The notes under the pieces: model-generated
What the model saw: only the letters and a program-made list of their open reading frames with translations
What the model was told of the DNA's origin: nothing
The model's database searches: none
Made by a program: the position numbers and the translations under genes
IMG/VR virus record: IMGVR_UViG_3300017772_000155
Location: 1-22,223 of that record
Reading direction: 5' to 3' (one strand)
Source: a virus
DNA length: 22,223 nucleotides
Part shown: piece by piece, positions 1-5,971 of the stretch
Layout: every line of letters begins with the position of its first letter
How positions within the stretch are numbered: the first letter of the stretch is position 1

Positions 1-105
1 AACGAAATATTTCACGCATTTAGAGAACGTGAAAGAAAAATCAAGGAAGCCATAACTTTTTTGAAAAAAAACGAATATGTAATCTATAAAAAAACCAAAG
101 TATGA
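1..105 (+). CDS. 3' end of an unknown phage gene (5' truncated)
   Basis: An open frame enters from the window edge and runs 34 codons to a TGA at 103-105. The visible C-terminus is rich in Glu, Arg and Lys and looks alpha-helical (an ERERK segment, then ITFLKKNEYVIYKK). The next gene starts at an ATG that overlaps this stop as ATGA, the same translational coupling seen through the early region, which supports it as a real gene end. No function can be assigned from this fragment. Confidence 0.6.
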   Translation, partial: NEIFHAFRERERKIKEAITFLKKNEYVIYKKTKV

Positions 106-242
106 AACTAGGAGATTTAGTGTATTACTTCACGAAGTATACAGGTATTAGGTGGATCTGGAAAAAAATTAATCCAAATTGTGAATGCGACAAACGAAGA
201 GAAGAGTGGAATCAAATAAAAATAAACCGATGGAAGAATTAG
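102..242 (+). CDS. Small hypothetical phage protein with a CxCDxR motif (46 aa)
   Basis: A 46-codon frame that starts in the ATGA overlap with the preceding stop and ends at TAG 240-242. The N-terminal part (KLGDLVYYFTKYTGIRWIWKK) is hydrophobic and aromatic. It is followed by a Cys-x-Cys-Asp-x-Arg motif near residues 28-32. Small proteins with a similar layout, a TKYTGI-like stretch followed by a C-x-C-D-x-R-x-E-x-x-N segment, recur in flavobacterial phages, but I know of no defined function. Two Cys alone are too few for a clear zinc site unless it dimerises. It is supported mainly by its exact fit between neighbours. Confidence 0.6.
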   Translation: MKLGDLVYYFTKYTGIRWIWKKINPNCECDKRREEWNQIKINRWKN

Positions 243-427
243 ATAAAAAGGATTGGGAAAAATTTAGATCTAAAAATACTGATCGTGTTAGTAAAGTAGA
301 AGTAGAATTAATTTCAGAGTTACACGCAAAATATTATAATCACAAATATAATGTTCCTTGTAGTTGTAGTCCAAAGACCTTACAAAAATGGATAGACGAC
401 TTAAATCAAGTCTATGTCATTAAGTAA
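230..427 (+). CDS. Hypothetical phage protein (65 aa)
   Basis: The chosen start is the ATG at 230, giving 65 residues beginning MEELDKKDWEKF. An earlier in-frame ATG at 185 would add 15 residues but overlap the preceding gene by 58 bases. The 230 start overlaps it by only 13 and keeps the acidic helical start. The protein is mostly alpha-helical with a C-terminal CSCSPKTLQKWIDDLN segment. A similar Cys-x-Cys-S-P-K-x-x-x-x-W-I-D-D-L ending is familiar from small proteins of Bacteroidota phages. Its function is unknown. It overlaps the next gene by 14 bases. Confidence 0.6.
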   Translation: MEELDKKDWEKFRSKNTDRVSKVEVELISELHAKYYNHKYNVPCSCSPKTLQKWIDDLNQVYVIK

Positions 428-836
428 TGTACACAAATTAGAAAAGGCGGTTATATTATTGTTGAATTCATTTGATGGGTGGAATCTTACACACACAGGA
501 GGTAGTTACAGCTACTATGATGCAGAGGGGTATACTCCAAAAGGACACAAGTGTGTTATAGAAATGAAGTTTCGTAAAAAATACTACGAAAGCAAGATGT
601 TGGAAGTAGACAAGTATAATCGTCTTATGGCATTACCAGAAGATATAGTTAAGATCTACTTTGTAAGTGATCCTAAAGGAACATATTTTTTTTGGTTAGA
701 CGGAATAGATAAATTAAAATCTGTAGAAAAATATTGTCCAAAAACTACAATGTGGGACAATGGTAAAAAGAAAAAGAACGTGTATTTGTTAACTGAAGAT
801 CTAGCATCTTATGTGCATAAATCAAGTGACATTTAA
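414..836 (+). CDS. Putative PD-(D/E)XK-type nuclease (140 aa)
   Basis: The protein has the compact core expected of restriction-endonuclease-like folds: an N-terminal helix (about residues 5-20), an acidic residue after a beta hairpin (D36-A-E38), then a strand carrying E50-M-K52 (VIEMKFR), followed by a helix with KYNRL. A D...ExK pair with about 13 residues between is typical of PD-(D/E)XK nucleases, in which the acids bind a divalent metal for phosphodiester cleavage. The assignment rests on motif order only; the rest matches no family I can name. It is 140 residues, in the normal range for Holliday-junction-resolvase-like or VRR-NUC-like minimal nucleases. No alternative start keeps the N-terminal helix. 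It ends the first cluster before a short AT-rich gap. Confidence 0.55.
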   Translation: MSLSNVHKLEKAVILLLNSFDGWNLTHTGGSYSYYDAEGYTPKGHKCVIEMKFRKKYYESKMLEVDKYNRLMALPEDIVKIYFVSDPKGTYFFWLDGIDKLKSVEKYCPKTTMWDNGKKKKNVYLLTEDLASYVHKSSDI

Positions 837-909
837 AAAATTGCTAATAAACTGTTGATAAATCAATTATTTTCATTAAGTTTATACTTTAATCTTTAAA
901 AATAAACAA
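837..909 (+). promoter_or_regulatory. AT-rich intergenic gap, weak promoter candidate
   Basis: A 73-base gap in an otherwise overlapping gene block. It contains TTG at 855-857 and a TACTTTAA element near 885, followed by an A-rich leader before the ATG at 910. The spacing does not match the TTTG-N19-TAnnTTTG arrangement seen at 5918, 8081 and 8502, so it may be a weak promoter or only an A-rich translation leader. Confidence 0.3.
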
Positions 910-1047
910 ATGAACGAAGAGCAGTTACAAAAATTAATCAAGGATCAAGAATGGGCATTGAATTATCATTCTGACAAACTTATTGAAGCACAGGGTTTAA
1001 TGGCTTTGTATACTGAAACACTAGCAAAATTAATTGTAGATGAATAA
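910..1047 (+). CDS. Small helical hypothetical protein (45 aa)
   Basis: A 45-codon frame starting MNEEQLQKLIKDQEW and ending at TAA 1045-1047. It follows an A-rich leader (AAAATAAACAA) like those of other genes here and overlaps the next start by 8 bases (ATGAATAA). The sequence is predicted to be one or two amphipathic helices (LIEAQGLMALYTETLAKL). There is no recognisable domain. It is accepted because of the leader, the coupling with the next gene and the codon use, which matches its neighbours. Confidence 0.5.
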   Translation: MNEEQLQKLIKDQEWALNYHSDKLIEAQGLMALYTETLAKLIVDE

Positions 1048-1342
1048 GTATATCAATACAACGTTAGACCTGCAACATTCTGTAGATACTCAGTTAGTAT
1101 TAGAACTATTAATGAAATGGGGAAAAGCCAAGCCAGATAATATAGAATTGAAAGAGGTGTCAAAGGCATTTATGAATATAATTTTTTACACTAATAAACT
1201 CAGTATGGAGCGTTGGGGGTACGAAAAATATTGTAGTGATGCTAGAGAAGAACGTAATCGTGCTATTCTTAGAACGAGAAGCGCAGAGGAAGAAATAAAC
1301 AAATTAAAAGAACAATTAAAACAAGTAAATTATGAATTATGA
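1040..1342 (+). CDS. Hypothetical coiled-coil protein (100 aa)
   Basis: A 100-residue protein with no recognised enzyme motif. The N-terminal part (residues 10-55) is helical and mixed hydrophobic. The C-terminal third, from about residue 66 (SDAREERNRA) to the end (EEEINKLKEQLKQV), has the charged heptad-like pattern of a coiled coil, so it may dimerise or bind another phage protein. It is coupled to the small gene upstream and overlaps the next gene by 11 bases. Function is unknown. Confidence 0.65.
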   Translation: MNKYINTTLDLQHSVDTQLVLELLMKWGKAKPDNIELKEVSKAFMNIIFYTNKLSMERWGYEKYCSDAREERNRAILRTRSAEEEINKLKEQLKQVNYEL

Positions 1343-1475
1343 TGACTGGTTAGTACAAATGGAACACGATTATCGTGGGTGGAACGATTCTTTCGAATGT
1401 CCAGAATGCGGAGGAGATACAGAACGTGAGGGGCAACCTTGTAGCAGTATATGTTTTGAAGCATCAATGTTATGA
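1332..1475 (+). CDS. Small putative zinc-ribbon protein (47 aa)
   Basis: A 47-codon frame beginning MNYDDWLVQMEHDYRGWN. It contains CPEC at residues 23-26 and CSSIC at residues 37-41, an arrangement that could hold one zinc ion as a small ribbon or knuckle. Its start lies inside the preceding gene and its TGA overlaps the next ATG. Similar tiny CxxC proteins are common in phage early regions as DNA- or protein-binding modulators. That role is inference; only the Cys spacing is seen. Confidence 0.55.
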   Translation: MNYDDWLVQMEHDYRGWNDSFECPECGGDTEREGQPCSSICFEASML

Positions 1476-1954
1476 AAACAGGCACAATAGACTATCCGCC
1501 TTTAATAAACGAACAGGCATTGTACGTTGGCGGTATGCGAGATATTACTAATGCCTATATGAATGAGTTGCACCCTAAATACAAAAGAGGTAACCTGCAA
1601 GTAGATCAATTAGGTTGTAAGTGCGAGATGATTGTTCAATATCATTTCTGGGCAAAAAATTTAAAATACGACGCAGATCAAATGTTAGGAGGTAGACCAA
1701 TTGCTAGTTATGATATAATGGTTCATCAAATGCAAATAGACGTAAAGGGGATCTGGTCATACCAAACAGAATTACGAGTTAATTACGATGCTCATAAAAA
1801 GGATAAGGACGTTTCACACTATATGTTTATACAACCTATTTCAGAAAGTCTAGAAAACGACAAAGCATCTTGGTGGTTATACGCAAAATCAGATATAGAT
1901 AAATGGCAAGTTAAAGAATTAAAATACAGCAAAGCATATACTAAACAATTATGA
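1472..1954 (+). CDS. Putative PD-(D/E)XK-fold endonuclease (160 aa)
   Basis: The motif order fits a restriction-endonuclease-like nuclease: E52 in a helix (GCKCEMIVQYHF), D81 at the start of a strand (SYDIMV), then D90-V-K92 (QIDVKGIW) in the next strand, followed by a basic loop (YDAHKKDKDV) and a further strand ending MFIQP. The D...D-x-K signature with an upstream helical Glu is the usual metal site of this superfamily. Phage members act as resolvases, recombination nucleases or host-DNA degradation enzymes; which applies here cannot be told. It is ATGA-coupled on both sides, so probably co-expressed with the other nuclease genes. Confidence 0.6.
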   Translation: MKTGTIDYPPLINEQALYVGGMRDITNAYMNELHPKYKRGNLQVDQLGCKCEMIVQYHFWAKNLKYDADQMLGGRPIASYDIMVHQMQIDVKGIWSYQTELRVNYDAHKKDKDVSHYMFIQPISESLENDKASWWLYAKSDIDKWQVKELKYSKAYTKQL

Positions 1955-2100
1955 AAACAAAAAAAACAAGTTGGAAGCAATTACCAAGTGGGGTTTATTG
2001 CAGATCAGTAAACGGAAGAGTTGAGGTATTAACACCTCAAGAATATGAAAACTTACATAGTGAGTGGTGGTTAAACGTTTTAAAGAAATATTTTATATGA
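1951..2100 (+). CDS. Small hypothetical protein (49 aa)
   Basis: A 49-codon frame (MKTKKTSWKQLPSGVYCR...) between two nuclease-like genes, overlapping each by 4 bases. The N-terminus is basic (KTKKTSWK), the middle looks like a short beta hairpin (SGVYCRSVNGRVEVL), and the C-terminus is helical and aromatic (SEWWLNVLKKYF). No domain is recognised. The precise double ATGA overlap is the main evidence that it is translated. Confidence 0.5.
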   Translation: MKTKKTSWKQLPSGVYCRSVNGRVEVLTPQEYENLHSEWWLNVLKKYFI

Positions 2101-2894
2101 AAATAAAACTGTTAGACGGCAAGATGTACGATAAGAAATTGCTGTTAGATAATATGTACGAAGATGAGTTCTACTATGGAGAGTTAAACAAACTAGCATT
2201 ATCGTCTAGTTCACTAAAGTTATTGTTAGAGAGTCCTAAAAAATACTACTATGTAACTAAGTATGGTAATAATTTAGATACTCAAGGAATACGTGACGGC
2301 AGACTATTGCACACGTTAGTTCTAGAACCAGATAAGTTCGAGCAATTTCATTTTGTTGACGTACAAAGTAAAAACACTAAAAAGTACAAGGAAGCAAAAG
2401 CAGAGTATGGTATGGTCTATACTATGAAAGAAAAGTCAGATGCAGAACGATTAGCTGATGCACTACTAAGAAACGACATAGCAATTGATATGTTAAAAGA
2501 TACTGAGTTTGAAGTACCTGCGATCAATAATGTGTTCGGCTATCCGTTTAGAGGTAAAGCAGATATACTTTCCAAAAATGGTGTTTGCGACATCAAAACC
2601 ACAACTGATATACGTGCATTCAAGTATAGTGCATTACGTTACGGATATGATGTACAAGCGTACCTGTATTGCGAGTTATTCAACAAAAAGTATTTTGACT
2701 TTAAGTTCTTGGTATTAGACAAGGGCAGTCTAGACATAGGTGTGTTTGAATGTAGTGAGGAGTTCTACTTAAAAGGCGAGGAAAAAGTAAAGTTTGCAAT
2801 AGAACGATACAAGGAATACTTCGCAGGTAAAGACTGGACAACTACAGAGATAGCAGAGCAGTTAGACAATTACATTATTAAAGATATATTATGA
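2097..2894 (+). CDS. RecE/ExoVIII-like PD-(D/E)XK exonuclease (265 aa)
   Basis: This protein probably degrades one strand of double-stranded DNA to feed phage recombination or replication, like the ExoVIII/lambda-exonuclease group. Seen in order: a SSSSLKLLLESPKKYYY segment at residues 36-52, typical of the N-terminus of this family; G68-R-L-L-H72-T with E77-P; E139; D156 in GKADIL; D165-I-K167-T-T, the D-x-K active-site strand; and YDVQAYLY (184-191), the Q-x-Y motif of RecB-like nucleases. The ATG at 2097 is preferred over 2064 because it makes the ATGA overlap with the preceding gene. A partner single-strand annealing protein is not visible in the window. Length is normal for phage members. 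Confidence 0.85.
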   Translation: MKIKLLDGKMYDKKLLLDNMYEDEFYYGELNKLALSSSSLKLLLESPKKYYYVTKYGNNLDTQGIRDGRLLHTLVLEPDKFEQFHFVDVQSKNTKKYKEAKAEYGMVYTMKEKSDAERLADALLRNDIAIDMLKDTEFEVPAINNVFGYPFRGKADILSKNGVCDIKTTTDIRAFKYSALRYGYDVQAYLYCELFNKKYFDFKFLVLDKGSLDIGVFECSEEFYLKGEEKVKFAIERYKEYFAGKDWTTTEIAEQLDNYIIKDIL

Positions 2895-3289
2895 CAGTAT
2901 TACAAAAAAGGATAGCGGACAAGGTACGTTCAGTTACTGGTGTTGATCCGTTTGTAAACACACGGAAAAGAGAATATGTAGAAGCAAGATCTTTGTTGGT
3001 GTTTATATATTACAAAGTATGCAGGTTAAACTACACGCAGATCACTAGATTGTTTCAAAGTCAAGGTAAGGATATGCACCACGCAACAGTAATACATTCG
3101 TTAAGAAATTTCGATATGTATAAAAAATTCAATCCTTTGTTTAACGAACTAGTAACAGATGTCCTAGCACAAGATAGTTGGGGATCTACAACACAAAAAA
3201 CTGAGTACATTAAACAACGTTTAGACAACGCTCCTAAAGAAGTAGTAGAGGACGTATACACAATAATATCAAACGAATATAGAATATGA
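2891..3289 (+). CDS. DnaA domain IV-like DNA-binding protein (132 aa)
   Basis: The central region resembles the C-terminal DNA-binding domain of the replication initiator DnaA. An ARSLLVFIYYKVCRLNYTQI helix pair (residues 32-51) is followed by IxxxF, then KDMHHATVIHSLRNF (60-74), matching the DnaA signature D-H-x-T-V-x-H-A. In DnaA this helix-turn-helix and signature loop reads DnaA boxes. The AAA+ ATPase domain is missing, so it cannot be a complete initiator; it could mark a phage origin, recruit host replication proteins, or compete with host DnaA. A C-terminal acidic helix follows. It is ATGA-coupled to the exonuclease upstream and to the deacetylase downstream. Confidence 0.7.
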   Translation: MTVLQKRIADKVRSVTGVDPFVNTRKREYVEARSLLVFIYYKVCRLNYTQITRLFQSQGKDMHHATVIHSLRNFDMYKKFNPLFNELVTDVLAQDSWGSTTQKTEYIKQRLDNAPKEVVEDVYTIISNEYRI

Positions 3290-3906
3290 AAGCACCAAAA
3301 AAAATTTTAGTAATATCCCCTCACATAGATGACGAAGTATTAGGAGTTGGTGGTTATATGGCTAAAGATCATATAGAAGCAGATGTATTGTTAGTTAATT
3401 ACACTTTGGAAAGATTGTATGAACACAACAATATGAAAAAAATAGTAGGCGTAAACAACACGTTTACCTTGTATGATGATAAAGATGGTAAAAACGATTT
3501 AATGCCTAGTCTGGATCTTATAAAGTATATAGACAATTTGTTGGAGTTCAATGAATATGACGAATTGTTCATTCCGTATAAAAGTCATCATCAAGATCAT
3601 CAAAAAATTTACGATTGTTGTTTAGCGGCAATTAGACTAAGACAAGATGTATCGCCAGTTCCGTTAGTTGCAATGTATGAATACCCTTTTATCAATGAAA
3701 CGCCAAACGGAGGTGCTTGGTATGTAAACATTGATGATACTATAAATAAAAAAGTAGAAGGATTTCTAGAAAACAAATCGCAGTTAAAAAGAAAACCTGC
3801 TCCGTTAAATAAAGAAAGTGTATTAACGTTAGCTAAAATGAGAGGTATGGAATGTGGATCAGAATATGCTGAAAAATTTTATATAGTTAGACTTATTACA
3901 AAATGA
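3286..3906 (+). CDS. PIG-L/LmbE-family N-acetyl-sugar deacetylase (206 aa)
   Basis: Seen: a Rossmann-like start (KKILVISPHIDDEVLG) with the family motif P12-H-x-D-D-E17, and a second motif H101-H-Q-D-H105 equivalent to the family HPDH. In PIG-L and MshB-type enzymes H13, D16 and H105 would hold zinc and D15 acts as general base, removing acetate from N-acetylglucosamine-type groups. Length (206) is typical of minimal members. It is the first gene of a four-gene overlapping cassette with WbqC-like, ParB-like and glycosyltransferase genes, so its substrate is probably a sugar attached by that cassette, on DNA or on a virion or cell glycan. The fold and chemistry are well supported; the substrate is inference. 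Confidence 0.92.
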   Translation: MKAPKKILVISPHIDDEVLGVGGYMAKDHIEADVLLVNYTLERLYEHNNMKKIVGVNNTFTLYDDKDGKNDLMPSLDLIKYIDNLLEFNEYDELFIPYKSHHQDHQKIYDCCLAAIRLRQDVSPVPLVAMYEYPFINETPNGGAWYVNIDDTINKKVEGFLENKSQLKRKPAPLNKESVLTLAKMRGMECGSEYAEKFYIVRLITK

Positions 3907-4586
3907 TAGTTACAGCACATCAGCCAGAATTTATGTCTTATGTAGGTTATTTCGATAAGATATGTAAAGCAGACAAATTAGTAGTATTAGACTCGGTTGC
4001 TTATAGGAAAAACTATTTTCAAAACAGGAATCAGATACTAGGCAAAGATGCACAAAAATGGATTACAATACCAGTACAAAAATATAGTTTAGGTACTAGA
4101 ATAGCAGATATAAAAATAAACCACGATTTGCATTGGCAGAAAAAAATGATTACAACAATAAAACAGTCTTATGCAAAGGCAAATTTTTTTGACCAGTATT
4201 TTCCGAAACTAGAAAAGTTGTTAATTCAAAAAGACGAATACTTATGGCAGTATAATTTAAGGTTCTTGGATTTTTTCTTAAATGAATTAGGTATTGATAT
4301 ACAAAAAATAATGTCTAGTAGTTTGGATCTTCAAGAAAGTAAAGATAAAATGGTGTTAGAATTGTGTGTTAAAACAAAAGCCGATACATACGTAGCAGGT
4401 ATTTCTGGAAAAGACTATCTAAATGAAAACGACTTTAAAAAAGCAGGTGTAAAATTATACCATCACGATTATATACAAAAGCCATATAAACAGTTTAAAC
4501 ACAAGTTTGTGCCATATATGTCGGTGTTGGATTTATTAATGCACGAAGGAAGTCAATCTAAAAATTATATAAACAGTAAATTATGA
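3903..4586 (+). CDS. WbqC-like family protein (227 aa)
   Basis: The N-terminus carries the WbqC-family signature: HQPEFMSYVGYFDKI (residues 6-20), then a KADKLVVLDSVAYRKNYFQNRN stretch (22-43) and KWITIPV (72-78), with YVAGISGKDYL near residues 162-172. WbqC-like proteins occur in O-antigen and surface-glycan clusters and are thought to be transferases acting on sugars or amino-sugars, but their reaction is poorly defined. Here the gene overlaps the PIG-L deacetylase by 4 bases and the ParB-like gene by 4, which suggests it acts right after deacetylation, for example on the freed amine. That step is inference. No signal peptide is seen, so it acts in the cytoplasm. Confidence 0.88.
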   Translation: MIVTAHQPEFMSYVGYFDKICKADKLVVLDSVAYRKNYFQNRNQILGKDAQKWITIPVQKYSLGTRIADIKINHDLHWQKKMITTIKQSYAKANFFDQYFPKLEKLLIQKDEYLWQYNLRFLDFFLNELGIDIQKIMSSSLDLQESKDKMVLELCVKTKADTYVAGISGKDYLNENDFKKAGVKLYHHDYIQKPYKQFKHKFVPYMSVLDLLMHEGSQSKNYINSKL

Positions 4587-5197
4587 AAGTTAGAAATTAC
4601 AAAATCACGGATTTAAAAAAAGCAGAGTACAATCCTAGACAGTTAAAAAAGGAACAGTACCTGCAAATCAAAAAGAGTATAGAAACATTCGGTTTCGCAG
4701 AACCGCTAGTAATTAATACCCACAAGGATAGAGAAGGTGTTATTATAGGTGGACATCAAAGGTTTAGAATTGCAAAAGATCTAGGTTTTAGAGAAGTTCC
4801 TTGTGTTGAATTAGATTTAGAACCAGAAAAGGAAAAGGAATTAAATATTAGATTAAATAAAAACACAGGAGAATTTGATTTCGATTTATTAGCAAACTTA
4901 TTTGATAAGGAGTTTCTTTTAGATGTAGGTTTTAAAGAAGGGGAGTTAGGAATGTTCTTAGATGACTATGAAGATGAGTTTTATAAGATAGATGACACTA
5001 ACGCAGAAATGCCAGTAATACCTAAATTCTCGGAAAAATATGATTGTGTTATAATTACAAGTGACAACGAAATAGATACAACGTACTTAGAAACAGTATT
5101 AGAAATAAGTAAGGCACAAAGTTATAAGAATCAGCATATGGGTAAGGCAATGGTATTAACAGTTAAAGACTTTCAGAAATTATGGGCATCAAAATAG
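4583..5197 (+). CDS. ParB/Srx-fold (ParB-like nuclease domain) protein (204 aa)
   Basis: Residues 1-95 match the ParB/sulfiredoxin-fold domain: YNPRQ (16-20), a helix KKEQYLQIKKSIETFG, a strand PLVIN, then the nucleotide-binding motif G56-G-H-Q-R60-x-x-A and VPCVEL. Phage members of this fold are often next to DNA methyltransferases or other DNA-modification genes, where the domain may bind DNA or a nucleotide and hydrolyse or transfer phosphate. The C-terminal half (about 125-204), with KYDCVIITSDNEIDTTYLE, is a second alpha/beta region typical of phage versions. It lacks the ParB helix-turn-helix and dimer domain, so plasmid partition is unlikely. Its place between the WbqC-like gene and the glycosyltransferase suggests a role in targeting modification. 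Confidence 0.85.
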   Translation: MKVRNYKITDLKKAEYNPRQLKKEQYLQIKKSIETFGFAEPLVINTHKDREGVIIGGHQRFRIAKDLGFREVPCVELDLEPEKEKELNIRLNKNTGEFDFDLLANLFDKEFLLDVGFKEGELGMFLDDYEDEFYKIDDTNAEMPVIPKFSEKYDCVIITSDNEIDTTYLETVLEISKAQSYKNQHMGKAMVLTVKDFQKLWASK

Positions 5198-5922
5198 AAG
5201 TAATAATTCCATCGCACAAAAGAGCAGGTAGAGTTCCTACTCTTAAAGCAATAGATAACGCAAAATTATGTGTGCCTAATTCACAAAAGGAAGAATACGA
5301 ATCACACCACCCAAATACGGAAATTATAGGACACCCAGACAGTGTAATAGGTTTGACAGCAAAACGTCAATGGATATACGAAAACTATCCAAACGTATTT
5401 ATGATTGATGACGATATAAAAAACTTTATGAGATTATATATAGAGAAAGGAGAAGATGCTAAAATGTTACCAGACGAAGCGTATGAATTAGTGCAATGGT
5501 TAGGTAATGTAGCAAAATTAATGGGGTGTTATTTGTTTGGTGTAAATAAAAATCCAAGTCCTGCTCAATATATGGAGTACAAACCTATCAAACGAACTGG
5601 TTATATAGGTGGAACTATTGGTATGTTAGAGGGATCAAAATTGTATTATGATACAGATATGCAGGTAGTAGAGGACTATCAAATATGTGCGTTAAACGCT
5701 TATTACCATAGGCATAGTTTTATTGATACTAGATTTTCGGTAGTAGGTACTGATACATTTGGGAATGTAGGTGGTTGTGCTAGTTACAGAACTAAGGAAG
5801 TAGAAAAAAATGATACGTTAATGTTAAGGAAAAAATATGGAGAGATCATTGGACTAAAAAAAGATACTCAATTAGCATCAAGAAAACACGAATTTATGAG
5901 AACCTTGAAAGTGCCATTTTGA
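5182..5922 (+). CDS. Putative TET/JBP-associated-type (GREB1-like) glycosyltransferase (246 aa)
   Basis: The protein starts like a GT-A glycosyltransferase: IKIEVIIPSHKRAGRVPT (3-20). A LTAKRQWIYENYPNVF segment and M74-I-D-D-D78-I follow, the DDD acting as the metal and sugar-nucleotide site. Further on come GGTIGML and VVEDYQICALNAYY, where the E-D could supply the catalytic acid. This layout, IPSxKRA then MIDDDI, is that of phage glycosyltransferases related to GREB1 and the J-base transferase, proposed to glycosylate hydroxymethylated pyrimidines in DNA. The gene overlaps the ParB-like gene by 16 bases. It could instead glycosylate a virion or surface target. No oxygenase or hydroxymethylase making an acceptor base is in the window. 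A promoter overlaps its stop codon. Confidence 0.75.
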   Translation: MGIKIEVIIPSHKRAGRVPTLKAIDNAKLCVPNSQKEEYESHHPNTEIIGHPDSVIGLTAKRQWIYENYPNVFMIDDDIKNFMRLYIEKGEDAKMLPDEAYELVQWLGNVAKLMGCYLFGVNKNPSPAQYMEYKPIKRTGYIGGTIGMLEGSKLYYDTDMQVVEDYQICALNAYYHRHSFIDTRFSVVGTDTFGNVGGCASYRTKEVEKNDTLMLRKKYGEIIGLKKDTQLASRKHEFMRTLKVPF

Positions 5923-5948
5923 TATCTAATTTAATTTTTGTACATTTG
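5918..5948 (+). promoter_or_regulatory. Consensus Bacteroidota promoter
   Basis: TTTG at 5918-5921, a 19-base spacer, then TACATTTG at 5941-5948: an exact match to the Bacteroidota -33/-7 pattern TTTG-N19-TAnnTTTG. The -33 element overlaps the stop codon of the glycosyltransferase gene. Transcription would start about 5955, leaving an A-rich leader before the ATG at 5972. Confidence 0.8.
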
Positions 5949-5971
5949 TGTAAACTTTAAACAAAAAAACA

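Noticed and set aside
185-229. Upstream in-frame ATG at 185 for the 65-residue protein
   Set aside because: It would extend the overlap with the preceding gene to 58 bases and add a basic segment not expected for this small family; ATG 230 fits better.
2064-2096. Upstream in-frame ATG at 2064 for the exonuclease
   Set aside because: ATG 2097 makes the ATGA coupling used throughout this region and gives the normal N-terminus.
4583-5197. Plasmid-partition ParB or a phage-plasmid lifestyle
   Set aside because: The protein has only the ParB/Srx-fold domain, no helix-turn-helix or dimer domain, and no ParA partner or parS-like repeats are visible.
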